Notes: a model not told the origin generated them from the sequence alone. Numbered from the stretch's first letter, positions 34,081 through 43,252 are shown. The stretch is 64,000 nucleotides of DNA from Kuafuiihalomonas sp964473255 (GCA_964473255.1 CAYYOT010000003.1:62001-126000), one strand, 5' to 3'. Program-made: numbers and translations.

Positions 34081-34860
34081 ATGCGGGCGCTGGTCGTGGG
34101 ATGGCTCGTGGTCGGCTTCGCGTGCGCCGACGATGGTACGGGAACAGGAGGCCGTCCGGATTCCGGAGCAGACTTCGACGGTGGTGCCCCGGACGCCGCC
34201 GTTTTCCCCGATGCCGCCGCGTGCCTGCCGTCCGACGAGCCAGCCCCCTTCCCCTGTAACCCCGTCGATGGGACGCGGTGCGAAGTCTCGACCGGCACGC
34301 GCTGTGTGCTGGAGCCCCAGCTCGATGAGGGGCGATGTGTCTGCCTGGAGGGGAGCAAGGGCTTTCGCGAGTCCTGCGCCGACGGCGAGCCCGAGTGCCA
34401 ACCCGGCTTTGCCTGCTTCGGTCTCGTCGGGCAGGGCGGCCCGACCTGCCAGAAGATCTGCGATTTCGAGAGTGGGAGAGGCTGCGAGGAAGTCGATGAA
34501 ACCGGCATCGAAGCCTACGAGTGCGGCGGGCTCGACGATGGAACCGGGATGGCCGCGACCCATGGCATCTGCTTCTTCGTCGGTGAGGCCTGTGACCTTC
34601 TCATCAATGACTGTCCGCCGTCGCAGACGTGCACCGTGACCGGCCTGCAGAGCGCGTGCGTCGACGTCGGGAACCAAGCGGAGGGCGAGGACTGCAGCCT
34701 CGACGCTCGCTGTCAGCGAGACCTCGTTTGCTGGCGAGGCCGCCTGGACCTCCGCCCCAATTGCAAACCCGTATGCGATCCCGACCTGCCGGAGGATCCC
34801 TGCGGAATCGGACGTCGGTGTCGGCCTTTTCAGGATCTCAGCGGCGGCATCTGCGACTGA
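34081..34860 (+). CDS. Cysteine-rich lipoprotein
   Basis: A 259-residue protein if the ATG at 34081 is used. It gives a short lipoprotein signal 'MRALVVGWLVVGFACADD' with the lipid cysteine at residue 15. A GTG at 34030, overlapping the larC stop, would add 17 residues without a signal-like property. After an Asp/Gly/Ala-rich linker ('PDSGADFDGGAPDAA') come about 20 cysteines in a regular pattern (for example 'CNPVDGTRCEVSTGTRCVL' and 'CDLLINDCPPSQTCTVTG'), suggesting several disulfide-bonded modules in the periplasm or outside. This layout is common among myxobacterial surface lipoproteins. Function is unknown. Confidence 0.85.
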   Translation: MRALVVGWLVVGFACADDGTGTGGRPDSGADFDGGAPDAAVFPDAAACLPSDEPAPFPCNPVDGTRCEVSTGTRCVLEPQLDEGRCVCLEGSKGFRESCADGEPECQPGFACFGLVGQGGPTCQKICDFESGRGCEEVDETGIEAYECGGLDDGTGMAATHGICFFVGEACDLLINDCPPSQTCTVTGLQSACVDVGNQAEGEDCSLDARCQRDLVCWRGRLDLRPNCKPVCDPDLPEDPCGIGRRCRPFQDLSGGICD

Positions 34861-34941
34861 TTCGCGCGGTTTGGTCCTTCGGGGCCGATGGAGCCCCCCA
34901 ACGCCTTGCATAACGCAGTGCGATAGAGCCAAGTTGGGTTC

Positions 34942-36732
34942 ATGACGCCGTACGCCGCGCCCCTCGAGGACATGCGATTCGTTCTCGAACACCTGATCGG
35001 TCTCGACGCGCTCCAGCGCTTGCCCGGATGCGAGGAAGCCACTCCCGACATGGTGGAGGCCATTCTGGAAGAGGCGTCGAAGCTTGCGACGGCGACGCTC
35101 GACCCGATCAACGCAGTGGGCGACCGGCAGCACGCGCAGCTCGTGTCCGAGGGGGTCGTACGGATGCCCGATGGCTTCAAGGAGGCCTACGACGCCTATC
35201 GCGACGGCGGCTGGAACGCCGTGCCGTTCGACCCGGAGTACGGCGGGCAGGGACTGCCCTGGTCGATCGCCTTCGCCATTCAGGAGATGTGGCAGGCGTC
35301 CAACATGTCGTTCGGTCTCTGCCCGATGCTGAACCAGGGCGCGGTGGAGCTGCTTCAGGAGCACGGCTCCGAGCATCAAAAGCGAACCTTCCTGCCGAAC
35401 CTGATTTCCGGGGTGTGGACGGGGACCATGAACCTGACCGAGCCGCAGTCGGGCTCCGACCTTTCGACGGTCCGCACGCTGGCAACGTCGGCCGAAGACG
35501 GTACGTATCGGATCAAGGGACAGAAGATCTACATCACCTTCGGTGAGCACGACCTGGCGGACAACATCATCCATCTGGTCCTCGCCCGCACGCCGGACGC
35601 CCCGGAAGGGACGCGGGGCATCAGTCTCTTCCTGGTTCCGAAGTTCATGGTGAACGAGGACGGCACCCCCGGCGAGCGCAACGACGTCACCTGCGTGTCG
35701 CTGGAGTCCAAGATGGGCATCAACGCCAGCCCCACCTGCACCATGGCGTACGGAGAGGCGACCGAGGGAGCGGTCGGCTACCTCATCGGCAACGAGCGCG
35801 AAGGCCTCAAGCTCATGTTCACGATGATGAACAATGCTCGGCTCGCTGTGGGCCTTCAGGGCATCGCCGTGGCCTCGCGCGCGTTCGGTCAGGCTCTGGC
35901 ATACGCTCGGGATCGCGTTCAGGGGCGGAGCCTCGACGGGACAGCTGCGGGTTCAGTCCGGATCATCGACCACCCCGATGTTCGGCGCATGCTGCTCGCC
36001 ATGAAAGCCGAGACCGAGGCGGGCCGGGCGCTCACCTACCACGCGGCCTACTGTCTGGACGTGGCCAAACGGCACCCCGACCCCAACGAGCGGGCGAAGG
36101 CGCAGGCCTACGTCGATCTCTTCACGCCGGTGGTGAAGGCCTGGGGAACCGATCTCGGATGCGAGGTCGCTTCACTCGGTGTGCAGGTGCACGGGGGCAT
36201 GGGCTACGTCGAAGAATCGGGCGCGTCGCAGCTGTACCGCGATGCGCGGATCGCGCCCATCTACGAGGGAACGAACGGGATCCAGGCGAACGACCTCGTG
36301 TTCCGCAAGGTGCAGCGCGACGGCGGCGCTGCGGCCGCGGCCTTCGTGGAAGACGTACGCGCCGTCGCCGTGCGACTCGAGGCGTCGAACGATGAGAGGC
36401 TGCGGTCGATCCAGCCGCTGCTTTCGGAGGCGGCCGACGCCCTGGCCGACGCAACGGCGTGGGTCGTCGGTCACGACGGGGAACCGCGGTCGGTGGCGGC
36501 GGCGGCGTACGGGTATCTCGATCTCTTTGCCGCGGTCGCGGGAGGCTGGGCGACCTCCCGCGCCGCTTTGGCCGCGGTGTCGTCCGACGACCTGCGCCCG
36601 GCCTTCATCGAGGGCAAGGTCGCGGCCGCCCGCTATTTCGCCGACTTCCGGCTGACTCAGGCGAAGGGCTTCTTGCAGGCGCTCTTGCGCGGACCCGAAG
36701 CCGTCGTCGCGGTCAGTGAAGACGCGCTCTGA
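34942..36732 (+). CDS. Large acyl-CoA dehydrogenase, DmdC/FadE type
   Basis: A 596-residue protein, the length of 3-methylmercaptopropionyl-CoA dehydrogenase-like ACADs. An extra N-terminal segment (about 1-80) precedes the ACAD core. 'MNLTEPQSGSDLSTVRT' is near 155, 'KGQKIYITFGEHDLADN' near 192, 'SKMGINASPTCTM' near 257, and the C-terminal FAD/catalytic region has 'GVQVHGGMGYVEESGASQLYRDARI' (key residues Q, G, G, G, Y, R, D) then 'YEGTNGIQANDL' near 440. A C-terminal four-helix extension follows. It oxidises an acyl-CoA; a DmdC role in sulfur metabolism cannot be claimed without the other dmd genes. No overlap joins it to neighbours, so it is probably transcribed alone. Confidence 0.93.
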   Translation: MTPYAAPLEDMRFVLEHLIGLDALQRLPGCEEATPDMVEAILEEASKLATATLDPINAVGDRQHAQLVSEGVVRMPDGFKEAYDAYRDGGWNAVPFDPEYGGQGLPWSIAFAIQEMWQASNMSFGLCPMLNQGAVELLQEHGSEHQKRTFLPNLISGVWTGTMNLTEPQSGSDLSTVRTLATSAEDGTYRIKGQKIYITFGEHDLADNIIHLVLARTPDAPEGTRGISLFLVPKFMVNEDGTPGERNDVTCVSLESKMGINASPTCTMAYGEATEGAVGYLIGNEREGLKLMFTMMNNARLAVGLQGIAVASRAFGQALAYARDRVQGRSLDGTAAGSVRIIDHPDVRRMLLAMKAETEAGRALTYHAAYCLDVAKRHPDPNERAKAQAYVDLFTPVVKAWGTDLGCEVASLGVQVHGGMGYVEESGASQLYRDARIAPIYEGTNGIQANDLVFRKVQRDGGAAAAAFVEDVRAVAVRLEASNDERLRSIQPLLSEAADALADATAWVVGHDGEPRSVAAAAYGYLDLFAAVAGGWATSRAALAAVSSDDLRPAFIEGKVAAARYFADFRLTQAKGFLQALLRGPEAVVAVSEDAL

Positions 36733-36747
36733 TCGAGCGCGACCGCC

Positions 36748-37404
36748 TCACTCGGCCTCGAACGCTTCCTCGACCGGAAGCTCGAGTTTGTACCTCTTCA
36801 GGCCCGCGTAGTAGAGCACTTCGAGCCCGAGAACGATCCCCCACGACTGGATGTCGGATCCGGCCAAGTACTCCGCGTCCAGGACGACGGCCAAGGCCAG
36901 GCCTCCCGAAGCGAGCGGGTCTTTGCGGAAGGGAAAGAAGTCATAGCTGGCCCCGCCGGCGACGATGGGGCCGAAAGCGCCCCCGGGATCGTCTTCCAGA
37001 ACGAGAGCTGCGTCGGCCCGAGTCAGGTTTTGGCCGTACGCACCCAGCGCCAACCGAAAGGCCAGGTCGAGCTTCTTCCACGGTTGCACCTGTCCTTCCA
37101 TCATGCCCGCTCCATAGAACGTGCTGAAGTCTTCATTGCTGCCCCCGGCGAAGCGGACCTGCCCGCCGAAGCCCAGCCATTCGTTCACCATCTCACCGCC
37201 GCGGAGGACTCCGCCGAAGACGACGAATGGGTCCAGCCTTCCGAGCTGGCCGGCATCCAAGAACTGTCCGCCGCCGCGGAAGCCCCCGCCGAAGAAATAG
37301 CCCTGACGAGGTCCGGGGGGCCGAAGCTTCTGGGCGGCGGCCGGCGGAGGGGCGCCGGTCACGACGGCGGCGACGACCACGGCGGCGAGGGCCATTCGCG
37401 TCAT
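36748..37404 (-). CDS. Small predicted outer-membrane beta-barrel protein
   Basis: A 218-residue protein with a clear signal peptide ('ALAAVVVAAVVTGAPPPAAAQ'; cleavage near 25). The mature part alternates aromatic and small residues in strand-like stretches ('YFFGGGFRGGGQFL', 'LGFGGQVRFAGG', 'LAFRLALGAYGQNL', 'GIVLGLEVLYYAGLKRYKLEL'), typical of a small outer-membrane barrel. I do not recognise the family. It is the last gene of the minus-strand exbB-exbD-tonB-receptor set and its start overlaps the receptor stop by one base, so it is probably translated together with that system. Confidence 0.8.
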   Translation of the reverse strand: MTRMALAAVVVAAVVTGAPPPAAAQKLRPPGPRQGYFFGGGFRGGGQFLDAGQLGRLDPFVVFGGVLRGGEMVNEWLGFGGQVRFAGGSNEDFSTFYGAGMMEGQVQPWKKLDLAFRLALGAYGQNLTRADAALVLEDDPGGAFGPIVAGGASYDFFPFRKDPLASGGLALAVVLDAEYLAGSDIQSWGIVLGLEVLYYAGLKRYKLELPVEEAFEAE

Positions 37405-40058
37405 CAGAAGTCGATCCTCACGCCGAGGTTGGGAAACACGGGCAAGCCGGACACCTGCCCCTGCTCCGAAAAGTCGAAGTTGTAGGTCACGCCCTCGGCG
37501 TTCTGGCGGTTGTAGGCGTTCAGGACCTCGAGGAACGCCGCGACCGTCAGAGCCTTGAAGACCCAGCGCTTGTCGAGCCGGATGTCCAAGGAGTGAAACA
37601 CCGGCAGGCGGTCCGAGTTTCGGTCGCCGTTGATCGCCGCGTACGCATCTTGATCGTCGAGGTACACGGAGCCCGTCACCGGCGTGAAGGGATTACCGGA
37701 CGTCAGACGAAAGCGAGCGCTGAGCTCCCAGTTCTCCGGAAACAGATAGCTCGCGACCAGGGCGAGGATGTGCGTCTGGTCGAAATCGAAGAGCCGGGTC
37801 TCGGTTTCACCGGAGTCGATACGGGTCGAGCGACTGAGCGTGTACGCCAGCCAGCCTCGGAAGTTCTTGTTGAAGTCGTGCTTCAGATAGACTTCCAGGC
37901 CAACGACGTTTCCGGTCGTTTCGTTGTCGAAGATGGCGGGGACCTCGTTGCCGTCTTCGTCGGTACGGAAGGCGTTCGACGTGCCGGCGAGGTCGTACAG
38001 ATACTTGTAGAAGAGGGTGATGTCGGCCTTGAAATAGTCGACGGGGTTCCACTCGAAGCCTGCCGACACCTGGACCGACTTTTCGATGGCCAAGTCGGGG
38101 TTGCCGAACTCCTCGGAAAGCTCGGGCGGCGTCGGCGACTGGCTGAAGAGTCCAACGCCCCCCTTCACCGTCCAGCCTTCGGCGACGATGTAGCGTGCGT
38201 TGATCCGCGGGTCGACGGTGACGTCTTCTGCCTGGCCCCAAGTATCGACGCGAACTCCGGGAATGAGGGTCAGTCGATCGGTCACGTCCCAGTTGGCCTC
38301 GACGTAGGGTGCGATCTGCGGATCGAAGAACCCGCGGATCGAGGTCGCGAGGAGGTCACTCGCGTCCGGATTGGCCGGATCCTGATTCGGATTCGGCGCC
38401 ACCACGTCGACGTCGGAAAGCCGGAACAGGCCGTCGACCCCGAAGTCGACCAGCAGGTTCTCCGAAAAGCGTACCCGCAGACGGTCGCGGACTTGCCACT
38501 GGTAGTTCAGGAAGTCGAACTCGAAGACGTCGAAGAACTGGGTCGAGACGTCGTCGACGCCAAATGCGATCTGCAGCTCGTTCGAGATCTTCTGGTTCGG
38601 CCGGTAGTCGTACTGTGCGATCACGCGGTTGAACGTATTCCGGCTTTGGACGGCACCCGAGGTTAGCTGGAGAGAGAGCTGCTGCGCATCTTGAAACAAC
38701 AGGCGTAGTTCGTCGCGCGACCCGAAGAAGAAAAGCCGAACTTCGTGTCCGGCTTTGGGTCGCCATCGCGCCAAGGTCTGGTAGTCGATGTACGCCGGCG
38801 CCGAGATCACGTCCACCGAGTTGACGTTGTCGCCGACGACGCCTTCGATGATGGCGTCCACGTAGCTTCCACGGAATCCACCGGCGACGCTGAACGTATC
38901 CCCCAGGGGAGCCTCCAGGTAGCCGTTGGCGTCGAGCAACGTCAGCTGCGCGCTTCCGTGAACTTGATCGGGGTCGATGCGCTTCAGCTTGACGTCGAGG
39001 ATGCCGCCGGTCCGTCGCCCATAGAACACGGAGAAGTTCCCGGGAATGAAGGCCACGCTGTCGATCAGTTCGGCGGGAACGACGCTCTTGACTGACCCGA
39101 AGTGGAAGACGAACGGCGTCTCGATCCCTTCGAACAGATAGCCGGTGTCGGCCGGGGCCGAACCACGGACCGGAAACTGACCGGCTCCGACCGCCGGCCG
39201 CGCCGCGCCCGGAAGGTTTTGGACGACGGAGACCGGGTCGCCGAACGCTCCAGGCACGCGGTACGCTTCCTGCGCGGTGATGACTCTGCGATTGACCTCT
39301 TTGACCACACGATCCGTCTCTACGAGAACGTCGTACTCGCTGTAGGCCCCTTTCTCCGCGAAGTAGGTGACCTCGGTGATCTGTCCGGCCACGACTCGCT
39401 CCGATGTCCGAACCGGAAAGTAACCGTCGGCCTCCACCAGGACCTTCCAGGTGCCGGGAGCGAGGTCGAAGAATGTGAAGCGTCCGTCGTCCCCGGTGAT
39501 GGACTCGAAGCCCTGGTCGCCTTCCTCGGCGTCGAGACGGAAGACCGTGACCACCGCTCCCTTCAAGAGCCGTCGGGTCCCCCGTTCTCGCACCCGACCC
39601 ACCAGATTGGCGATGCCCGGACTCGCCGCCGTCTCCGCGGTGGGTTGGGGCGGCGGGGGCAGGACGAATCGATAGCGGTAGCCGATGGTGACCTCTACCG
39701 GTTCTCCCCCGGCCTCTGCGGGCTCGAACCGAAACATCTTCACCGCGGCCATCGCCGCTTCGTCGAAGCCGTAGTTGGCGACCGTGCCATCGGCGAGGAT
39801 GGCCCCGTCGGGCTGAACCTCGGCTCGGGTCGAGGTCCGGACCACGACGGCCCGGGCAACGGCGCCGGTCGCGGTGATGGTGATCTCGAGTTCGACCTCC
39901 GCTTCGACCCGGTCCCGGAGTGCCGCCTCGGGATACACGGCGCCTTCCTCGATGATCAGCTTCGGAAGTTTGGTGATCGGAGGAGGCTCTTGGGCCGCGG
40001 CGACGAATCCCACGAAGCCAGGGACGAGCGCCGCGGCGAGGACGATGACCGGTCTCAA
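37404..40058 (-). CDS. TonB-dependent receptor with N-terminal TonB-C-like and carboxypeptidase-regulatory-like domains
   Basis: An 884-residue outer-membrane receptor starting at a TTG that overlaps the upstream stop (TTGA). Order: signal peptide (1-22); a TonB-C-like domain (about 35-130; 'VYPEAALRDRVEAEVELEI', 'GFDEAAMAAVKMFRFEPA', 'VTIGYRYRF'); a carboxypeptidase-regulatory-like beta-sandwich (about 145-235; 'GRFTFFDLAPGTWKVLVEADGY'); a plug (about 250-370; 'NLPGAARPAVGAGQFPVRGS', 'FYGRRTGGILDVKLK'); and a barrel ending 'FPNLGVRIDF' with a terminal phenylalanine. The ligand is unknown. The fused TonB-C-like module mirrors the C-terminus of the tonB gene two genes upstream. Confidence 0.92.
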   Translation of the reverse strand: MRPVIVLAAALVPGFVGFVAAAQEPPPITKLPKLIIEEGAVYPEAALRDRVEAEVELEITITATGAVARAVVVRTSTRAEVQPDGAILADGTVANYGFDEAAMAAVKMFRFEPAEAGGEPVEVTIGYRYRFVLPPPPQPTAETAASPGIANLVGRVRERGTRRLLKGAVVTVFRLDAEEGDQGFESITGDDGRFTFFDLAPGTWKVLVEADGYFPVRTSERVVAGQITEVTYFAEKGAYSEYDVLVETDRVVKEVNRRVITAQEAYRVPGAFGDPVSVVQNLPGAARPAVGAGQFPVRGSAPADTGYLFEGIETPFVFHFGSVKSVVPAELIDSVAFIPGNFSVFYGRRTGGILDVKLKRIDPDQVHGSAQLTLLDANGYLEAPLGDTFSVAGGFRGSYVDAIIEGVVGDNVNSVDVISAPAYIDYQTLARWRPKAGHEVRLFFFGSRDELRLLFQDAQQLSLQLTSGAVQSRNTFNRVIAQYDYRPNQKISNELQIAFGVDDVSTQFFDVFEFDFLNYQWQVRDRLRVRFSENLLVDFGVDGLFRLSDVDVVAPNPNQDPANPDASDLLATSIRGFFDPQIAPYVEANWDVTDRLTLIPGVRVDTWGQAEDVTVDPRINARYIVAEGWTVKGGVGLFSQSPTPPELSEEFGNPDLAIEKSVQVSAGFEWNPVDYFKADITLFYKYLYDLAGTSNAFRTDEDGNEVPAIFDNETTGNVVGLEVYLKHDFNKNFRGWLAYTLSRSTRIDSGETETRLFDFDQTHILALVASYLFPENWELSARFRLTSGNPFTPVTGSVYLDDQDAYAAINGDRNSDRLPVFHSLDIRLDKRWVFKALTVAAFLEVLNAYNRQNAEGVTYNFDFSEQGQVSGLPVFPNLGVRIDF

Positions 40059-41221
40059 TTCGTACCCGCCGAAGTGAAGATGACCCGTCGGGAGGTGAAC
40101 GCCCTCCCTCCACGGTTGTCGCGCATGACGATGTGAAGCGTGCCGGGGACATCGTCACCCACGTCGATCAGCCGCGGCGTCGTCCACGCATTGGTGGCGG
40201 CACGCTCGGCCGTGCTGCTTTCGCTGCCTTGCTCGAAAGCCGTCCGATTACGATCGATCTCCCCGCTCTCCACGAACCAGCTGAGCGTCAAGCGCTCCTG
40301 TTCTTCGGGCCCGGGCAGCAGGTCATCGTCGAGCGGTCGAAAAAACTCGGCGTCGATGTCGAAGTTGCCGGGCAGGACGACGACATCGGTGGCCAGCCCG
40401 AGCGTCTGGTCGAGCGGGAGCGGGTTCGGGTCGCTCGGATCGAGGATGACCCACCCGAAGTCGGGATTCGCGATCTGACAGGGCTCACCAAAGAGCACCC
40501 CGGCGCCGGTCGACGTCGTGGAGCGGATGCAGACCTGATCGAGGCTGGGGTTGCGGTTCGGAACGACGACGTCCTGAGCGTAGATGATCTCGAGCGGTCG
40601 CTGCGCCCGAACGTCGGTCGGCGGGACGTCCCCGGGCCGGCTGTCCTCGAGCGCGACCAAGACTTCCAGCCGCGCCTCGAACGTGCCGTTGCAGGTGGGA
40701 CGCTGCACGAAATCCGTGAACTCGACCGTCTGGAGAAACTCACACGCTGCGGCGAGAAGGGCCTCGAGCCCTTCATCGGTCACCGGTGCGTTCGGCTCGA
40801 GCAGGACGTCGCGAAAGTTGAACGTGGCCTCGGGGTTCGTGCCGAGGTCGAAATCGACGTCGAGGACCTCGTCGGTGGGCGTACCATCGGGCAGCTCGGG
40901 GAAGACTTCGATGATCAGCGCCTGGAACTGCTCCGCGGTGACGATGCACCCGAAGTCGGCATCCGAGCCGAAAGCGACGGGGCAGAAGGTCCATCGATAA
41001 TCCGCGGCGCGGGGATCGAATGGCGTCACGTCGGTTACGAGAGCCGTCAGCGTCGCGGTCTCGCTCACCCGCGGCCAGGCCGAGTCTTGCTCGCCGACGC
41101 TCACTTTGACGGTGAGGACCCGAAGGCGGTCGACCTCGCTCTGGGGGGTGAAGTCGGTTCCACAGGCCCCTTGCAGCGCGGCGCCGAAGGTCAGGAGTAT
41201 CGCGGGTGCGCTGCGGGTCAT
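40055..41221 (-). CDS. Lipoprotein of the TonB uptake operon, unknown family
   Basis: A 388-residue predicted lipoprotein. The chosen ATG overlaps the tonB stop (ATGA) and gives a signal 'MTRSAPAILLTFGAALQGACGTD' with the lipid cysteine near residue 20. The mature protein contains a few scattered cysteines and Ig-like strand patterns ('RLRVLTVKVSV', 'TATLTALVTDVTPFDP', 'LTLSWFVESGEID', 'GTLHIVMRDNRGGRAFTSRRVIF'), so one or more beta-sandwich domains are likely. I do not recognise the family. Its position between tonB and the receptor suggests it is a surface or periplasmic partner of the receptor, for example a ligand-capture lipoprotein. That is inference. Confidence 0.83.
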   Translation of the reverse strand: MTRSAPAILLTFGAALQGACGTDFTPQSEVDRLRVLTVKVSVGEQDSAWPRVSETATLTALVTDVTPFDPRAADYRWTFCPVAFGSDADFGCIVTAEQFQALIIEVFPELPDGTPTDEVLDVDFDLGTNPEATFNFRDVLLEPNAPVTDEGLEALLAAACEFLQTVEFTDFVQRPTCNGTFEARLEVLVALEDSRPGDVPPTDVRAQRPLEIIYAQDVVVPNRNPSLDQVCIRSTTSTGAGVLFGEPCQIANPDFGWVILDPSDPNPLPLDQTLGLATDVVVLPGNFDIDAEFFRPLDDDLLPGPEEQERLTLSWFVESGEIDRNRTAFEQGSESSTAERAATNAWTTPRLIDVGDDVPGTLHIVMRDNRGGRAFTSRRVIFTSAGTN

Positions 41222-42171
41222 TCTCGAATCCGGTAACGAACGGTGTAGGTGACGGTCCATGGGATCGGCTGCCCGTCCTTCAGGCAAGGGCTGAAGCGCG
41301 TCTTTTTTGCCGCGGCGAGGGCCGGGGCATTGAATGCTTCGTACTTCGAAGGCACGACGAGTCGAGCTTCGATGACTTCACCGGTCTCGTCGATCCGGAC
41401 CTTGACCACCACGTCGGCCTCCAGGTTCTGGGCCCGGTACAGCTGCGGATACTCGGGCTCGACCCGGTCCAAAACCTTGGGCCGCACCAGGCCCTTGCCG
41501 CCGGCCGCCGCGGCTGGAATGCGCGTTGCCGCCTGATTCTGCCCTCGCTGCGGGGACTCGTCATTGGAGAGTGATCCGGGTGTCGGATCCTCGGCGATGC
41601 GGTCCGTGGTGCCCATCCGCGTGTTGCCGATGGCGAAGGCGGGACCTTGGCTGCCTTCGACCGTTGATTCCATGCTCAGGCCCACGATGCGTCTCGGCGG
41701 GGGCTTGGTCGGCTCCGGCTCGTCATTGGGCGTGTCGATGGGGTCGGCGGAGGGCGTCGGCTCTCTGCGCTCGGGTTTCGGCCGGGGCTTGGGCTGCGGT
41801 GCGACCGGCTGCTCGACGGCCGGCGCGGGAGGTTCGGGTTCCGGCGGGAGCTCCGGCGCCGGCTCGGGTTGGGGCTCGGGGGGAGGCCGTCGGATCTCCA
41901 GCTCGACCCGCCCATCGTTGTGCGACGGAGGGGGTGGCCGAAACATCGCGGCGTTGGCGGCCGCGAACACGCCGGCCGTCGCGACGTGAAGGCCGACCGC
42001 AGCCAGCACCCACGCGGCCCACCTCCAGACGGGTGTCTCGGGGCGCCGCAGCGGGTCCGGCCAGCGATCGGCGTCGACGCTGCGGGCGACGCGCGTCCGC
42101 GCCGCGGCCGCCCGCGCGGCCCGCGCCGCCTGCCGCTGGGCGGCATAGGATTGTGAGTCGTGATCGGTCAT
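41218..42171 (-). CDS. tonB: TonB-family energy transducer
   Basis: A 317-residue inner-membrane protein. A basic cytoplasmic N-terminus with many Arg and Ala (1-48) precedes one membrane helix ('WAAWVLAAVGLHVATAGVFA', about 51-70). A long Pro/Glu/Lys periplasmic linker (about 85-160; 'PPPEPQPEPAPELPPEPEPP') and a C-terminal TonB-C domain (about 235-317; 'YPQLYRAQNLEADVVVKV', 'FNAPALAAAKKTRFSP', 'WTVTYTVRYRI') follow. It carries proton-motive-force energy from ExbB-ExbD to outer-membrane receptors. It overlaps exbD upstream and the lipoprotein gene downstream (ATGA). Confidence 0.92.
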   Translation of the reverse strand: MTDHDSQSYAAQRQAARAARAAAARTRVARSVDADRWPDPLRRPETPVWRWAAWVLAAVGLHVATAGVFAAANAAMFRPPPPSHNDGRVELEIRRPPPEPQPEPAPELPPEPEPPAPAVEQPVAPQPKPRPKPERREPTPSADPIDTPNDEPEPTKPPPRRIVGLSMESTVEGSQGPAFAIGNTRMGTTDRIAEDPTPGSLSNDESPQRGQNQAATRIPAAAAGGKGLVRPKVLDRVEPEYPQLYRAQNLEADVVVKVRIDETGEVIEARLVVPSKYEAFNAPALAAAKKTRFSPCLKDGQPIPWTVTYTVRYRIRE

Positions 42172-42596
42172 GGACCCAGATCGACCGGTGCCTCGACCTT
42201 CTCGATGTTCAACGCGAAGCTGGAGATCCCGTTGGTCTTCACGGCATCGATGACGGCCACGACGCGCCCGTAGGCAACGCCCTGGTCGGCAGCGATGACC
42301 GCTTGAGCTTTGGGGTCGGTCCGTCGGAGACGCTCGACGGTCTCGATCAGGTCCTCGCCGGTGGCGGGGGAGCCGTCGAGTAGCAGGCTTCCGTCCTTCA
42401 GCAAGGTGATGTTCAGCGTCGACGGTACCGTCACGCCCCCGCTCGCCGCCTGCGGAAGGTCGACCATCAGCTGGGCGCGAACGATCTGGGTGGACGTAAC
42501 CATGAGCATCACGAGGAGCACGAGCACGACGTCCACGAAGGGCGTCACGTTGATCGACGCGATCGCGTCGTCGTCGTCGTCGATGTTTGCCGCCAT
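42168..42596 (-). CDS. exbD: ExbD/TolR-family biopolymer transport protein
   Basis: A 142-residue protein. A short cytoplasmic N-terminus ('DDDDAIASINVTPFVDVVLV') leads directly into the single membrane helix, whose aspartate in 'TPFVDVVLVLLVMLMV' (residue about 21) is the conserved proton-carrying position. The periplasmic domain (about 45-142) has the ExbD pattern ('LKDGSLLLDGSPATGEDLI', 'AVIAADQGVAYGRVVAVIDAVK'). With ExbB it forms the motor that energises TonB. It starts three bases after the exbB stop codon and overlaps tonB. Confidence 0.94.
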   Translation of the reverse strand: MAANIDDDDDAIASINVTPFVDVVLVLLVMLMVTSTQIVRAQLMVDLPQAASGGVTVPSTLNITLLKDGSLLLDGSPATGEDLIETVERLRRTDPKAQAVIAADQGVAYGRVVAVIDAVKTNGISSFALNIEKVEAPVDLGP

Positions 42597-42598
42597 GG

Positions 42599-43252
42599 TC
42601 AGGATTCCGGCGCCGAGGGCAAGGCGGACTTGAGCTGGCTGAGCAGCGTCTTGCTGAGCAGGGTGCTTCGGCCCAACACGCGCTTCACCGTCCCGTTGAA
42701 GGCGTTGTAGGCCACCACGGCAGGGATGGCCACGAGGAGGCCCACCGCCGTGGCGACCAAGGCTTCCGAGATACCGACCATGACGCTACCACCGGCGTTG
42801 GCCAGGTCCGCCGACAGGTCTTTGAAAGCCTTGATGATTCCCAGGACCGTACCGAACAGCCCGATGAAGGGTGCGTTGCTGCCGACGGTCGCGAGGAAAC
42901 TGAGCCGCTGCGTGTACCGAAGCTTCTCCTGGCTCTCTGCCCCCTCCATCAAGTCCTGCACCGCCTCCGGGCCTCGTTCGTGCTCCCGCAGACCGAACAG
43001 CACGACGTTGGTCTCGAGGCTGTCGAACTGAGCCAGATACTCCGCGGCCCCGTCGTAGTCGCCCTGCTCGAGCAGGGCGTCGAGCCGACGGCGGACCTCA
43101 TTCGTGTCGACACGATGGCGCCGATAGAACCCCCCGCGCTCGACCATCACCGCCACCGAGAGGAGCGCCAAGAGGAACAATAAATACAGCACCCACTCGG
43201 CTTGAAATACGGGCAAGCCGATGATCGTCCGGATCAAACCGTCGGACTGCAT
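42599..43252 (-). CDS. exbB: ExbB/TolQ/MotA-type proton channel protein
   Basis: A 217-residue inner-membrane protein starting at the ATG at 43252; a longer reading would add 13 unremarkable residues. Three membrane helices are visible (about 15-35, 100-125 and 140-165). The channel-forming helices show 'LSFLATVGSNAPFIGLFGTVLGIIKAF' (about 92-118) and 'VGISEALVATAVGLLVAIPAVVAYNAF' (about 132-158), the ExbB/TolQ signature with its conserved small and polar residues. It is the first gene of the minus-strand TonB uptake set running to 36748. Confidence 0.94.
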   Translation of the reverse strand: MQSDGLIRTIIGLPVFQAEWVLYLLFLLALLSVAVMVERGGFYRRHRVDTNEVRRRLDALLEQGDYDGAAEYLAQFDSLETNVVLFGLREHERGPEAVQDLMEGAESQEKLRYTQRLSFLATVGSNAPFIGLFGTVLGIIKAFKDLSADLANAGGSVMVGISEALVATAVGLLVAIPAVVAYNAFNGTVKRVLGRSTLLSKTLLSQLKSALPSAPES

